A stretch of 64,000 bases of DNA, taken from the NCBI RefSeq assembly GCF_000514815.1, contig NZ_AZWQ01000009.1, forward strand, positions 162,299 to 226,298, given 5' to 3'. Numbering within the stretch: position 1 is the stretch's first letter; each line of letters begins with the position of its first letter. The translations under genes and the position numbers were made by a program. This DNA comes from Salinispora fenicalii (GTDB lineage Bacteria; Actinomycetota; Actinomycetes; Mycobacteriales; Micromonosporaceae). Under the pieces are notes generated by a model that was given only the letters and a program-made list of their open reading frames with translations, was not told the origin of the DNA and searched no databases. Below are positions 9,175-17,358 of this stretch, one piece after another.

Positions 9175-10008
9175 ATGACTTCTGACAACGACCGCCGACG
9201 CGGTCTGCTCGCGCGGCTGCGCGGGCGGCCCGTGGCGCGCAGCAGGGGCCGCCGCCGGCTGGGTGCCGCGGTCCGGCTGCTGGCAGCGCTGATGCTGGCC
9301 GGCGGCGCCTACACGGCTTTCGCCCCCAGCGTGCAGGCGCAGGACACACAGATGTCCAGCGCCGCCACGGATGGCAAGGCGCTGTTCAACGAAAGCTGTG
9401 TGAGCTGCCACGGTCGCAACGCGCAGGGTGTCGAGGGGCGCGGCCCGAGTCTGGTCGGTGTTGGCTCCGCCTCGGTCGAGTTCCAGGTGGGCACGGGCCG
9501 CATGCCGATGGTCCGGCAGGAGGCCCAGGCGCCCCGCAAGCCTCCGGTCTTCAATGACGATGAGATCCGTCAGCTCGGGCAGTACATCCAGGAGCTGGGT
9601 GGCGGCCCAGAGGTGCCGGCCGGCGAGGATCTTCACAAGGGCGGCAACCTCGCCGCCGGTGGTGAGCTGTTCCGGATCAACTGCTCGCAGTGTCACGCCT
9701 TCGGCGGTGGCGGTGGAGCCCTCTCCTCGGGTAAGTACGCGCCGACCCTGAAGCCCGCCACCGACCGTCAGATCTATGCCGCGATGCTCAGTGGTCCGCA
9801 GAACATGCCGGTGTTCGGGGACAACCAGATCACGCCCGAGCAGAAGGCGGACATCATCGCCTACATCCAGGAGACCCTGAACCACAACCAGGACCCGGGT
9901 GGCTTCAACCTCGGCCGCTACGGTCCCTCGACCGAAGGCCTGGCGATCTTCCTGGTTGGCATCGTCGCGCTGGTCTTTACCACCCTGTGGATTGCGGGTA
10001 AGTCGTGA
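9175..10008 (+). CDS. qcrC: Cytochrome bc1 complex diheme cytochrome c subunit
   Basis: Diheme cytochrome c of the menaquinol-cytochrome c reductase. Two CxxCH haem sites are present, CVSCHG (about residue 75) and CSQCHA (about 170), one per c-type domain. An arginine-rich N terminus and a hydrophobic stretch (about 28-50) act as the export signal, and a C-terminal helix (about 253-275) anchors the protein. This two-haem design lets actinobacteria pass electrons directly to CtaC without a soluble cytochrome c. 277 residues, normal for the family. Confidence 0.95.
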   Translation: MTSDNDRRRGLLARLRGRPVARSRGRRRLGAAVRLLAALMLAGGAYTAFAPSVQAQDTQMSSAATDGKALFNESCVSCHGRNAQGVEGRGPSLVGVGSASVEFQVGTGRMPMVRQEAQAPRKPPVFNDDEIRQLGQYIQELGGGPEVPAGEDLHKGGNLAAGGELFRINCSQCHAFGGGGGALSSGKYAPTLKPATDRQIYAAMLSGPQNMPVFGDNQITPEQKADIIAYIQETLNHNQDPGGFNLGRYGPSTEGLAIFLVGIVALVFTTLWIAGKS

Positions 10009-10075
10009 CCGGGCGGTTCCTGACCAACATTGCGCCGGTGTCGCGGGTCGGCACCGCCCACAGCGAGGTGACGGC

Positions 10076-11161
10076 ATGACCACCACCCACCCTGAGCACG
10101 CGGGCGGCGACCAGCCGGTCGACCTGGATGACCCGGATCTCAGTCGCTTCGACATCGTCCGTGCGGGTGCCCGTGAGGACGACATCGAGATCGTCCACTA
10201 TGAGCCGCAGGTCGTGCCCGGCAGCAAGGCCGAGCGACGACTGAGCCGTACGGTCGCCCTGTTCTTCCTGCTTACCGGCGTCTCCGCGACCGCCTTCCTG
10301 GCGATCTACATCTGGTGGCCCTGGGAGTACGAGCTGGGTTACGGCGGCGACAAGTGGTATACGCCGCTGCTCGGTGTCACCCTGGGTATCGCCCTGCTCG
10401 GCATCGGCTTCGGCATTCTCACCTGGGGCAAGAAGCTGCTGCCCAAGGAGGTCTCGGTCCAGGACCGGCATGAGAGCGTCAACGAGCGGGACCGCATCAT
10501 CACCGGGCAGACGATGCTCTATATGGCCGACGAGCTGGGCGTGAAGCGCCGGCCGTTGCTGGGAGTCTCGCTGCTGGCCGGTCTCGCGCCGGTCGGCGCG
10601 GTGGCCGCGGCGCCGCTAGTGGGTGGCCTGATTTCGCAGCCGCACAAGAACAACCAGATGTTCACCACGGGCTTCGCCCCCACCGACGACGGGCAGAAGA
10701 AGGTCCGGCTGGTCCGAGAGGACGGCCGTCCGATCCGCCCGGCGGACATCAGCGCTGGTGGCCAGATCACCGTCTTCCCCGGCATCGAACACGGGGTGAG
10801 TAACAAGTACGCGGACTCGCCGGCGCTGCTGATCCACCTTCGGGACGCGGATGCGCAGGAGGCCCGCGAGGCCAACGTGCGGATCGGCCACGACGACTAC
10901 ATGTGGGGCAACTTCGCCGCCTACTCGAAGATCTGCACGCACGCTGGCTGCCCTGCCAGCCTCTACGAACAGCAGACCAACCGGCTGCTCTGCCCGTGTC
11001 ACCAGTCGCAGTTCCTGATCACCGACAACGCGAAGCCCATCTTCGGTCCCGCCAGCCGTCGGCTGCCGCAGTTGCCGATCGTCGTTGACGACGAGGGTTA
11101 CTTCGTGGCCACGTCCGACTACACCGAGACCGTCGGACCCGACTTCTGGGAGCGGCCGTGA
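10076..11161 (+). CDS. qcrA: Rieske iron-sulfur subunit of cytochrome bc1
   Basis: Electron entry protein of the bc1 complex, 361 residues. Three hydrophobic segments (about 60-80, 98-118, 165-185) form the actinobacterial three-helix anchor, then the Rieske domain carries the 2Fe-2S ligands in CTHAGC (about 287) and CPCHQSQF (about 306). The frame extends upstream to 9899 inside qcrC; the ATG at 10076 with a GAGGTGACGG leader is chosen because homology begins there. The stop overlaps the qcrB GTG by 4 nt, so the two membrane subunits are coupled. Confidence 0.95.
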   Translation: MTTTHPEHAGGDQPVDLDDPDLSRFDIVRAGAREDDIEIVHYEPQVVPGSKAERRLSRTVALFFLLTGVSATAFLAIYIWWPWEYELGYGGDKWYTPLLGVTLGIALLGIGFGILTWGKKLLPKEVSVQDRHESVNERDRIITGQTMLYMADELGVKRRPLLGVSLLAGLAPVGAVAAAPLVGGLISQPHKNNQMFTTGFAPTDDGQKKVRLVREDGRPIRPADISAGGQITVFPGIEHGVSNKYADSPALLIHLRDADAQEAREANVRIGHDDYMWGNFAAYSKICTHAGCPASLYEQQTNRLLCPCHQSQFLITDNAKPIFGPASRRLPQLPIVVDDEGYFVATSDYTETVGPDFWERP

Positions 11162-12768
11162 AGCGGCGAAAGTTTGAGATGGCAGCCGTCCCGGGCAATG
11201 CGGCCCGGGGAGTGGACGACCGCTTCCAGGTGGCCACCCCGCTCCGTCGACTGCTGAACAAGGTCTTCCCGGACCACTGGTCCTTCCTGCTGGGTGAGAT
11301 CGCGCTCTTCTCGTTCATCATCCTGCTGCTCACCGGGGTCTTCCTGACCTTCTTCTTCGAGCCGGCGATGACCGAGGTGATCTACAACGGCAGTTACGCC
11401 CCGCTGCGGGGCACGCCGATGTCCGCCGCGTACGCCTCCAGTCTGGACATTACGTTCGACATCCGGGGTGGCCTCATCATGCGGCAGATGCACCACTGGT
11501 CGGCCCTGTTGTTCATGGCCGCGATCGTGGTGCACATGCTGCGGGTCTTCTTCACCGGCGCGTTCCGTAAGCCGCGGGAGGCTAACTGGATCATCGGCTC
11601 GCTGCTGTTCTGGGTCGGCTTCCTGGCCGGTTTCACCGGCTACTCCCTGCCGGACGATGGCCTCTCGGGCACCGGGCTCCGGATCGCCTCCGGCATCATG
11701 TTGTCGATTCCGGTGATCGGCTCCTGGCTCACGTCCTCGATCTTCGACGGCGAGTTCCCCGGAACGATCATCATCAGCCGGTTCTACATCGCCCACGTCC
11801 TGCTCATCCCCGGCCTGCTGCTCGCGCTGATCGGCGCGCACCTGGGGCTGGTCTTCAAGCAGAAGCACACCCAGTGGCCCGGCCCCGGCCGGACCAACGA
11901 CAACGTGGTCGGCGAGCGGATGTTCCCGCGGTACGCGTTGAAGCAGGGCGGCTTCTTCATGGTCGTCTTCGGTGTGATCGCGCTGATGGCTGGCCTGTTC
12001 CAGATCAACCCGATCTGGCTGTTCGGGCCGTACGAGGCGTGGGTGGTGTCGGCCGCCAGCCAGCCCGACTGGTACGTCATGTTCCTCGACGGCTCTACCC
12101 GGCTGATGCCCGCCTGGGAGATCTATATTCCGATCGGCGACGGGTACGTCATTCCGCCGCTATTCTGGCCGACGGTCGTGTTGCCCGGGGTACTGGTGGG
12201 CATGTCCGTGCTCTATCCGTTCATTGAGGCCCGGCGCCTCAAGGACCACCGCAGCCACAATCTGCTCCAGCGGCCGAGGGACGTTCCGGCACGTAGCGGG
12301 CTGGGAGCCATGGCCGTCACCTTCTACCTGGTGCTGGCGCTTTCCGGGGCGAACGACGTCATCGCCGACAAGTTCAACATCAGTCTGAACGCGATGACCT
12401 GGGGCGGCCGAATCGGTCTGCTGCTGCTCCCGCCGCTGGCGTACTACGTCACCTACCGGCTCTGTCTGGGTCTCCAGCAGCATGACCGGGAGGTCCTGGC
12501 GCACGGGGTGGAGACCGGTATCATCCGGCGGCTGCCAGACGGCCGGTTCGTCGAGGTGCACCAGCCGCTCCACCGCGAAGAGGGCGAACTGGAGTACGTC
12601 GGCTGGGTGGTGCCGAAGAAGATGAACCGGCTGGGCGCGCTCGGCCCGGCGATCCGGGGCTTCTTCTACCCGATCGAGAAGCCCGCCGAGGCGCCGGTGT
12701 CGCCGGCGTCCCCGCCGGTCGATTCGGACACCGAGCGTTCGGAGATCACCAGCGGCGAGCGCCGCTGA
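11158..12768 (+). CDS. qcrB: Cytochrome b subunit of cytochrome bc1
   Basis: Quinol-oxidising membrane core of the bcc complex, 536 residues, with eight or more helices. Haem b ligands lie in QMHHWSALLFMAAIVVHML and in the paired histidines of SRFYIAHVLLIPG ... GAHLGLVFKQKH. The quinol-site motif reads PDWY, the usual actinobacterial form of PEWY. The C-terminal 120 residues are a cytoplasmic extension typical of actinobacteria. The GTG at 11158 overlaps the qcrA stop (GTGA). A terminator follows, closing the ctaE-qcr operon. Confidence 0.96.
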   Translation: MKRRKFEMAAVPGNAARGVDDRFQVATPLRRLLNKVFPDHWSFLLGEIALFSFIILLLTGVFLTFFFEPAMTEVIYNGSYAPLRGTPMSAAYASSLDITFDIRGGLIMRQMHHWSALLFMAAIVVHMLRVFFTGAFRKPREANWIIGSLLFWVGFLAGFTGYSLPDDGLSGTGLRIASGIMLSIPVIGSWLTSSIFDGEFPGTIIISRFYIAHVLLIPGLLLALIGAHLGLVFKQKHTQWPGPGRTNDNVVGERMFPRYALKQGGFFMVVFGVIALMAGLFQINPIWLFGPYEAWVVSAASQPDWYVMFLDGSTRLMPAWEIYIPIGDGYVIPPLFWPTVVLPGVLVGMSVLYPFIEARRLKDHRSHNLLQRPRDVPARSGLGAMAVTFYLVLALSGANDVIADKFNISLNAMTWGGRIGLLLLPPLAYYVTYRLCLGLQQHDREVLAHGVETGIIRRLPDGRFVEVHQPLHREEGELEYVGWVVPKKMNRLGALGPAIRGFFYPIEKPAEAPVSPASPPVDSDTERSEITSGERR

Positions 12769-12789
12769 CCTCACCCGCGACGTAGCTGC

Positions 12790-12828
12790 ACGTGGCGCCC
12801 GCCGGAGCTCTTCCGGCGGGCGCCACGT
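12790..12828 (+). terminator. Terminator of the ctaE-qcrCAB operon
   Basis: Perfect 17-bp stem (ACGTGGCGCCCGCCGGA and complement) with loop GCTCT, starting 21 nt after the qcrB stop. Confidence 0.85.
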
Positions 12829-12913
12829 CTATTGGGCCGGCATGGGCTGAGACAGAGGATTAACCCCGGTCAGCCGGGTATCCGTGCGGTCCAACGTCTC
12901 TAGGGGAGGACGA

Positions 12914-13594
12914 ATGTTGGGATTCAAACGCCTGGGCCTACTGGCCGCGTTGGTGCTGGTGGGTATCGCACCCGCCGCGGCCGCCCAGGCCGCGGTGCAG
13001 CCATCACAGCAGGACACCCAGTACCTACAGGCCATTCACCAGGTGAATCTGTTTGAGATCAGTAAGGGGGAGATGGCCGGGCAGAAGGGCCAGGACCAGG
13101 GGGTCCAGAATCTGGGCCAGCAGATCGGGACTGACCACACCCAACTGGACGAGACGGTCCAACAGGTCGCGAACCAGCTTGGGGTCGAGCTGGCGGACGA
13201 GCCGACGGCCGACCAGCAGGACGCCATGGACCAGATGAACAACGCCAGCGGCGAGCAATTCGACCAGCTCTGGGTGACCAGTAACCTGACCGCCCACGTC
13301 CAGGCCATCCAGGCCACCCAGACGGAGATCTCGCAGGGCTCTGACTCGTCGGTGATCGAGCTTGCGCAGACTGCGCTGCCGACCCTGCAGACCCACTACG
13401 ACGAGTTGGTCGAGCTCGCCAACCAGCTGGGTGTCCCAGTCCCGCAGACCACCGGCACCGGCACCCCGAGCCCCGGCATGACCACTCCGGGCCCCGGAAC
13501 CACCACTGAGAGCCCGGCTCCGGGTAGCACCACCGAGTCGCCGGCTCCAGGCGGCGGTACCGGCACCGAGACCCCGGCTCCGGGCGTGAGTTGA
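12914..13594 (+). CDS. Secreted DUF4142 protein
   Basis: Exported helical-bundle protein of 226 residues. A signal peptide (basic start, hydrophobic LGLLAALVLVGIAPAAAAQA) is followed by a ferritin-like DUF4142 domain (about 33-180; EISKGEMAGQKGQDQGVQNLGQQIGTDH is the family's helix pair) and a Thr/Pro/Gly-rich tail with repeated TESPAPG units. The ATG at 12914 follows a strong GGGGAGGA site; an in-frame upstream start at 12884 would add residues before the signal peptide and is less likely. Function of DUF4142 is unknown; a cell-wall-associated role is suggested by the tail. Confidence 0.82.
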   Translation: MLGFKRLGLLAALVLVGIAPAAAAQAAVQPSQQDTQYLQAIHQVNLFEISKGEMAGQKGQDQGVQNLGQQIGTDHTQLDETVQQVANQLGVELADEPTADQQDAMDQMNNASGEQFDQLWVTSNLTAHVQAIQATQTEISQGSDSSVIELAQTALPTLQTHYDELVELANQLGVPVPQTTGTGTPSPGMTTPGPGTTTESPAPGSTTESPAPGGGTGTETPAPGVS

Positions 13595-13610
13595 CCACGA
13601 TGAGGTAGTC

Positions 13611-13650
13611 CAACGGCCGGTCCACCCCATCTGGGGTGGACCGGCCGTTG
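13611..13650. terminator. Bidirectional terminator
   Basis: Perfect 18-bp stem (CAACGGCCGGTCCACCCC and complement) with 4-nt loop ATCT, between the convergent DUF4142 and Lrp-like genes. Confidence 0.85.
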
Positions 13651-13667
13651 GCTGTGCTTGCGGCCCG

Positions 13668-13955
13668 TCAGTCGGTTGTGGCCAGGCCGATCGCGAACGT
13701 CTGCTCGAGGTCGTGCTGCGAGTACGCGCGGAACGCGATGTGGGAATCGGTGTTCAGCACCCCCGACACCTTGGAGATGCGCCCCGCGATCACCTCAGCG
13801 ATCTGCTCGAACTCGCGGACCCGGACTATCGCGACCAGGTCAACCTGCCCGGCCACCGAGTAGACCTCGCTGACACCGGGCAGTGCGGCGAGTGCCTCGG
13901 CCACCTCAGGGATCGAGTCGGTGGCGCAGTCGATCAGCACAATCGCGGTGATCAC
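13668..13955 (-). CDS. Stand-alone Lrp/AsnC ligand-binding (RAM) domain protein
   Basis: A 95-residue protein equal to the C-terminal effector-binding half of Lrp/AsnC regulators, without the DNA-binding helix-turn-helix. The fold pattern MITAIVLIDC ... VYSVAGQVDLVAIVRV ... GVLNTDSHIAF is the usual alpha/beta sandwich with the GxxDLxxxV turn. Such proteins oligomerise and bind amino acids, or modulate full-length Lrp paralogues. The GTG at 13955 overlaps, as GTGA, the stop of a 12-codon mini-ORF. Confidence 0.82.
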   Translation of the reverse strand: MITAIVLIDCATDSIPEVAEALAALPGVSEVYSVAGQVDLVAIVRVREFEQIAEVIAGRISKVSGVLNTDSHIAFRAYSQHDLEQTFAIGLATTD

Positions 13956-13990
13956 GGGAGTTCGCTCCGTTCGTCGGCTTCGTCGCTCAT
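13952..13990 (-). other. 12-codon mini-ORF overlapping the start of the Lrp-like gene
   Basis: ATG at 13990 reads MSDEADERSELP and stops in a GTGA overlap with the next start. It could be a translated leader that couples ribosomes into the Lrp-like gene. Its RSEL segment resembles the [10 protein letters not shown] peptide of the repeats at 34843 and 57758, hinting at a diverged copy. Confidence 0.3.
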
Positions 13991-13991
13991 G

Positions 13992-14858
13992 CTAGACGCT
14001 CCGGGGAGCGGCGGGTTCGCTGACTACGACGGTGAGATCGTTCCCCGCGCGGATTGCGTTCTGAACGTGCTCCTCCGCCCCCACGGTGGCACCTGGCCAG
14101 ATTACGGCCCCGGTGACCGCCCCATGCACCCGTGCGCCCGCCCCGACTACCGCCGACCGACACGGGCCAGTTACCAGTGCCGTGGGGTCAACCAGGGTAT
14201 CGCCGCCTGCGGCGTGCAGGTTGGCGGTGAGGTAGTCGGCGGGGGTGCCGGTGTCGTAGAACGTGCCGGGGTAGGGGACCACCGTCAGCTCGCCGGCTGC
14301 CTCCGCCGGACGCCAGACCGTCCGGACCAGGTCGCCGAACTCCAGCGGCAGGTTTCGAACTCGCCGCCACGGCAGCAGGGAGAACCCGGTGAAGGCGTGG
14401 CCGTCGAAGGTGCCGGGTGCGGTGGGGTCCGCGGCGGGCTGGCCCAGCAGCCGTACGGTCTCGCCGTCCCAGTCGTGCAGTAGCGCGGCGATATCCGGCC
14501 CAGGTGGACGGTCCGGGTCGGCGAGGTACGCGTCGGCGTTTCCGACCAGCACGCCCCGCCCGCCGATCCAATCGCGTAGCTTCGCCAGGCCGCCGGCGGT
14601 GCCAAGCGGGCCGTCGGGCTCCACCGACCGGTGGGCCCGGTCACCGACGTGAGCGACTACCTGTTTGGCGAGGTAGCTGGCGTTGACCGCCACCCGGCTC
14701 GCTCCGGTCAGGCCGATCCCGGCGAGCCGGGTAAGCACCCGGTCGAGCAGCGGGACATTTCCGACCGGACAGAGCGCCTTGGGTACTAGCTCGGTTAGCG
14801 GACGCAGCCGGCTGCCCTCGCCGGCGGCGAGGACCACCGCGCAGATCTCGGCGGTCAC
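13992..14858 (-). CDS. Sugar-phosphate nucleotidyltransferase-like protein
   Basis: 288-residue NTP transferase of the mannose-1-phosphate guanylyltransferase / glucose-1-phosphate thymidylyltransferase fold. The signature VLAAGEGSRLRPLTELVPKAL starts at about residue 8, NADAYL supplies the metal-binding Asp, and a short C-terminal left-handed beta-helix follows (GAGARVHGAVTGAVIWPGATVG). Substrate cannot be assigned. The GTG at 14858 overlaps the Nudix gene stop by 4 nt, so the two enzymes are coupled; a joint role in nucleotide-sugar supply and clean-up is inference. Confidence 0.82.
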   Translation of the reverse strand: MTAEICAVVLAAGEGSRLRPLTELVPKALCPVGNVPLLDRVLTRLAGIGLTGASRVAVNASYLAKQVVAHVGDRAHRSVEPDGPLGTAGGLAKLRDWIGGRGVLVGNADAYLADPDRPPGPDIAALLHDWDGETVRLLGQPAADPTAPGTFDGHAFTGFSLLPWRRVRNLPLEFGDLVRTVWRPAEAAGELTVVPYPGTFYDTGTPADYLTANLHAAGGDTLVDPTALVTGPCRSAVVGAGARVHGAVTGAVIWPGATVGAEEHVQNAIRAGNDLTVVVSEPAAPRSV

Positions 14859-15391
14859 GGTTGGTGGTCGGGGAGCGCCGGCGGGAACTGCCCCGCAAGC
14901 GGCCCGATGTCGAAGTAGCCGAGCAGGCGGGCCGTGGGCCAGGTCAACTTGGGTAGGGCGTCCAGCGGGTGCCAGGCGGCCTCGAAGACCTCCGCGCCGT
15001 CGACCCGCAGGGTCGTGGTTGATGCCGGTACGTTGGCAGTGAACACCACGTCCACCCAACCCTTGTCGTGGACGATTGCGTTCGGTACGGCCGGGGTCAA
15101 CTCGTGGGGGGAGAGCCGGATGCCTGTCTCTTCGTACAGTTCGCGGCACGCGCCGAGCACCGGCGCCTCCCGCTTCTGCAACAGTCCCGCTGGCAATGTC
15201 CACCCCCGGCCGGGCGGTTGGCGCAGCAGGAGCAGCCGGCCGGCCCCCTCGGCCTCGGTGTCGCGAACGAGCGTGACCGCGCCGACAATGTATTTCGGCA
15301 CGGTTAGTCGAACCAGGCGACGCCGCACGGGCAGCGGGAGCCGGTAGAAGACCTGGTATGCGATGGCACGTCCCCGCGAGCGGCAGATCAT
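14855..15391 (-). CDS. Nudix hydrolase
   Basis: 178-residue pyrophosphohydrolase. The Nudix box is intact: a Gly at the start of GLLQKREAP, then GACRELYEETGI, giving the GX5EX7REUXEEXGU pattern at about residues 70-92. Substrate unknown (nucleoside diphosphate-X family). Upstream basic residues give a cytoplasmic, possibly nucleic-acid-near protein. It is translationally coupled to the downstream nucleotidyltransferase through a 4-nt overlap. Confidence 0.85.
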   Translation of the reverse strand: MICRSRGRAIAYQVFYRLPLPVRRRLVRLTVPKYIVGAVTLVRDTEAEGAGRLLLLRQPPGRGWTLPAGLLQKREAPVLGACRELYEETGIRLSPHELTPAVPNAIVHDKGWVDVVFTANVPASTTTLRVDGAEVFEAAWHPLDALPKLTWPTARLLGYFDIGPLAGQFPPALPDHQP

Positions 15392-15443
15392 GCGTCCAGG
15401 CTAGTGCCGTCGGGTGATTTCCTGCCGGCCTGGGGCCGCCGGG

Positions 15444-17234
15444 TCACCGCCGGCGGTGGTCAACCAGGTCAATGAGCTGTTTTACCACCGTGTCCGGTTC
15501 GATTGCCCGATCGAAGACCGCGACGAGCATCGTCTCCAGGTCGGGATAGCCGAGTTCCTCGGAGAGTCGGAGTAGGGGCAGGTCGCTGGCGAGACCACGG
15601 TCGTGCTTGCGTAGGGCCAGACCGACGGCGGCCCGGCCGAGGCGGACCTTGTCGGCGATGGAGATGCCCGGTTCGGTGTGGTCGGCAAACCACCGGTTGA
15701 TCTGCATCTGGGCCTGTGGGGACTTGACGAAGCCGAGCCATTCCCGGCGGGGACCGCGTGGGGCCGCGTCGAAGCCGCTGGGTGCCCGTTCAGTCTCGGT
15801 GAATATCTCCACGACATCGCCGTCTTCGAGGCAGGAGGAGAGCGGGGCGAGGCGACCGTTGATCCGGGCCGCCAGGCAGTGGTCGCCGCGGTCGGTGCCG
15901 AGTTCGTACGCGAGGTCAACTGGGGTTGCCTCGGCGGGCAGTACCACCTGCCGCCCATCGGCGAAGACCTGGATCTGCGCCTCGGCGAGGTCGCTGCGCA
16001 GCGACTCCAGGAACTGCGCCGGGTCAGCGGTCTCCTGTTCCCAGTCCAGTACGCGTCGCAGCCAGTCCAGTTGTTCGTCCCGGATGGCCTGGTCCACGCG
16101 GGCGTGGGGGAAGCGATAGCTGGCGGCGATGCCGTACTCCGCGCAGCGGTGCATCTCCTCGGTGCGAATCAGCACCTCCACCGTGCGATCTCTGAGCCCG
16201 CGAACGCTGGTGTGGAGGGAGCGGTAGAGGTTGTTCTTTGGGGAGGCGATGTAGTCCTTGAACCGGCCGGGCACCGGGGGCCACGTGCCGTGGATGGCGC
16301 CTAGCGCCGCGTAGCAGTCGGTGGCCGGGCCGTTCACGACGACTACGACCCGGGGCAGGTCAAAGGGGGTGGCGTGGTCGCCGGCCAGAGTGTCCTTCCA
16401 GATCGAGTAGAGGTGACGCGGACGGGGGTTCACTTCGGCGTTGACCCGGCTGCGGCGGAGCGCGGTCTTCGCCCGGGAAACGACCTCCGCCAGGTATGCA
16501 TCCCAGCCGGGCCGGTCGTGCAGGTGCCGGGAGATGCGGTCATGCTCTGCCGGCTCCAGGTGCATCAGCACGATGTCATCCAGTTCTCGCTTGAGCTTCT
16601 GGATGCCCAGCCGGTCGCAGAGCGGAACGAGTACTTCCTGGGTCTTGCGGGCGATACGTTCCCGGGACGCGGCGGAGCGAACGCCGAGCGTGCGCATGTT
16701 GTGCAGCCGGTCCGCCAGTTTGATGATCAGAACCCGGACGTCCTTGCCGGCTGCGATGATCATCTTTCGGATCGTCTCGGCCTCGGCGGCCTTACCGTAG
16801 AACGCCTTGTCGAACTTGGTCACTCCATCGACCAGGTGGGCGACCTCGGGCCCAAAGTCGTCGGCGAGGGCTTGGAGGGTGTAGCGGGTGTCCTCGACGG
16901 TGTCGTGTAGCAGCGCCGCGACCAGGGTGGTTGCGTCCATGCCGAGACCGGCGCAGATCTGGGCGACCGCGAGCGGGTGGGTGATGTAGGGCTCGCCGCT
17001 CTTGCGGAACTGTCCGCGGTGCATCGTCTCGGCGATCGTGTATGCCCGGCGCAGCACCGACGGGTCCGTTCCGGAGTGGATGTTGCGGTGCGTGCGGACC
17101 AACTCGCCAACCGGTTCGGCCTCGGCCGTGGACCATGCCAACAGGGTCCGGAGCCGGCGGGTCAGCGGCAGCTCCGCCGGTTGGGCCGAAAGCGCGCCCT
17201 CCAAGGCGGCGCCGTGTCCGGCGTCGACATCCAC
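15444..17234 (-). CDS. RelA/SpoT-family protein (HD-synthetase-TGS, no ACT)
   Basis: Possible second (p)ppGpp enzyme of 596 residues. Order of domains: HD hydrolase (about 60-240, HDTVED intact near 110), synthetase-like domain (about 270-390, with CYAALGAIHGTW, GRFKDYIASPKNN and YRSLHTSV), TGS (about 405-480), short helical tail. No ACT/zinc-finger region, so it is about 200 residues shorter than Rel. In the synthetase part the usual AAHWxYK reads AASYRF and EVQIRT reads EVLIRT, so synthesis may be weak or lost while hydrolysis looks preserved. GTG at 17234 has an excellent GAGGAGGT site 7 nt upstream; the frame is open to 17312. Confidence 0.85.
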   Translation of the reverse strand: MDVDAGHGAALEGALSAQPAELPLTRRLRTLLAWSTAEAEPVGELVRTHRNIHSGTDPSVLRRAYTIAETMHRGQFRKSGEPYITHPLAVAQICAGLGMDATTLVAALLHDTVEDTRYTLQALADDFGPEVAHLVDGVTKFDKAFYGKAAEAETIRKMIIAAGKDVRVLIIKLADRLHNMRTLGVRSAASRERIARKTQEVLVPLCDRLGIQKLKRELDDIVLMHLEPAEHDRISRHLHDRPGWDAYLAEVVSRAKTALRRSRVNAEVNPRPRHLYSIWKDTLAGDHATPFDLPRVVVVVNGPATDCYAALGAIHGTWPPVPGRFKDYIASPKNNLYRSLHTSVRGLRDRTVEVLIRTEEMHRCAEYGIAASYRFPHARVDQAIRDEQLDWLRRVLDWEQETADPAQFLESLRSDLAEAQIQVFADGRQVVLPAEATPVDLAYELGTDRGDHCLAARINGRLAPLSSCLEDGDVVEIFTETERAPSGFDAAPRGPRREWLGFVKSPQAQMQINRWFADHTEPGISIADKVRLGRAAVGLALRKHDRGLASDLPLLRLSEELGYPDLETMLVAVFDRAIEPDTVVKQLIDLVDHRRR

Positions 17235-17358
17235 GAAGGATACCTCCTCACCCCGGCCCCAGGTCACCGTGCCCGGCACCGGGAGCCGGCCCAGCAACGG
17301 GCAGGACTGCACTTCTTAACAGCTTATGCGAGCCAGCGTCATCCGATCAGCTAGTTGG

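Noticed and set aside
14859..15203. Long N-terminal extension of the nucleotidyltransferase
   Set aside because: It is the shadow of the Nudix gene; VLAAGEGSRLRP should be near the N terminus.
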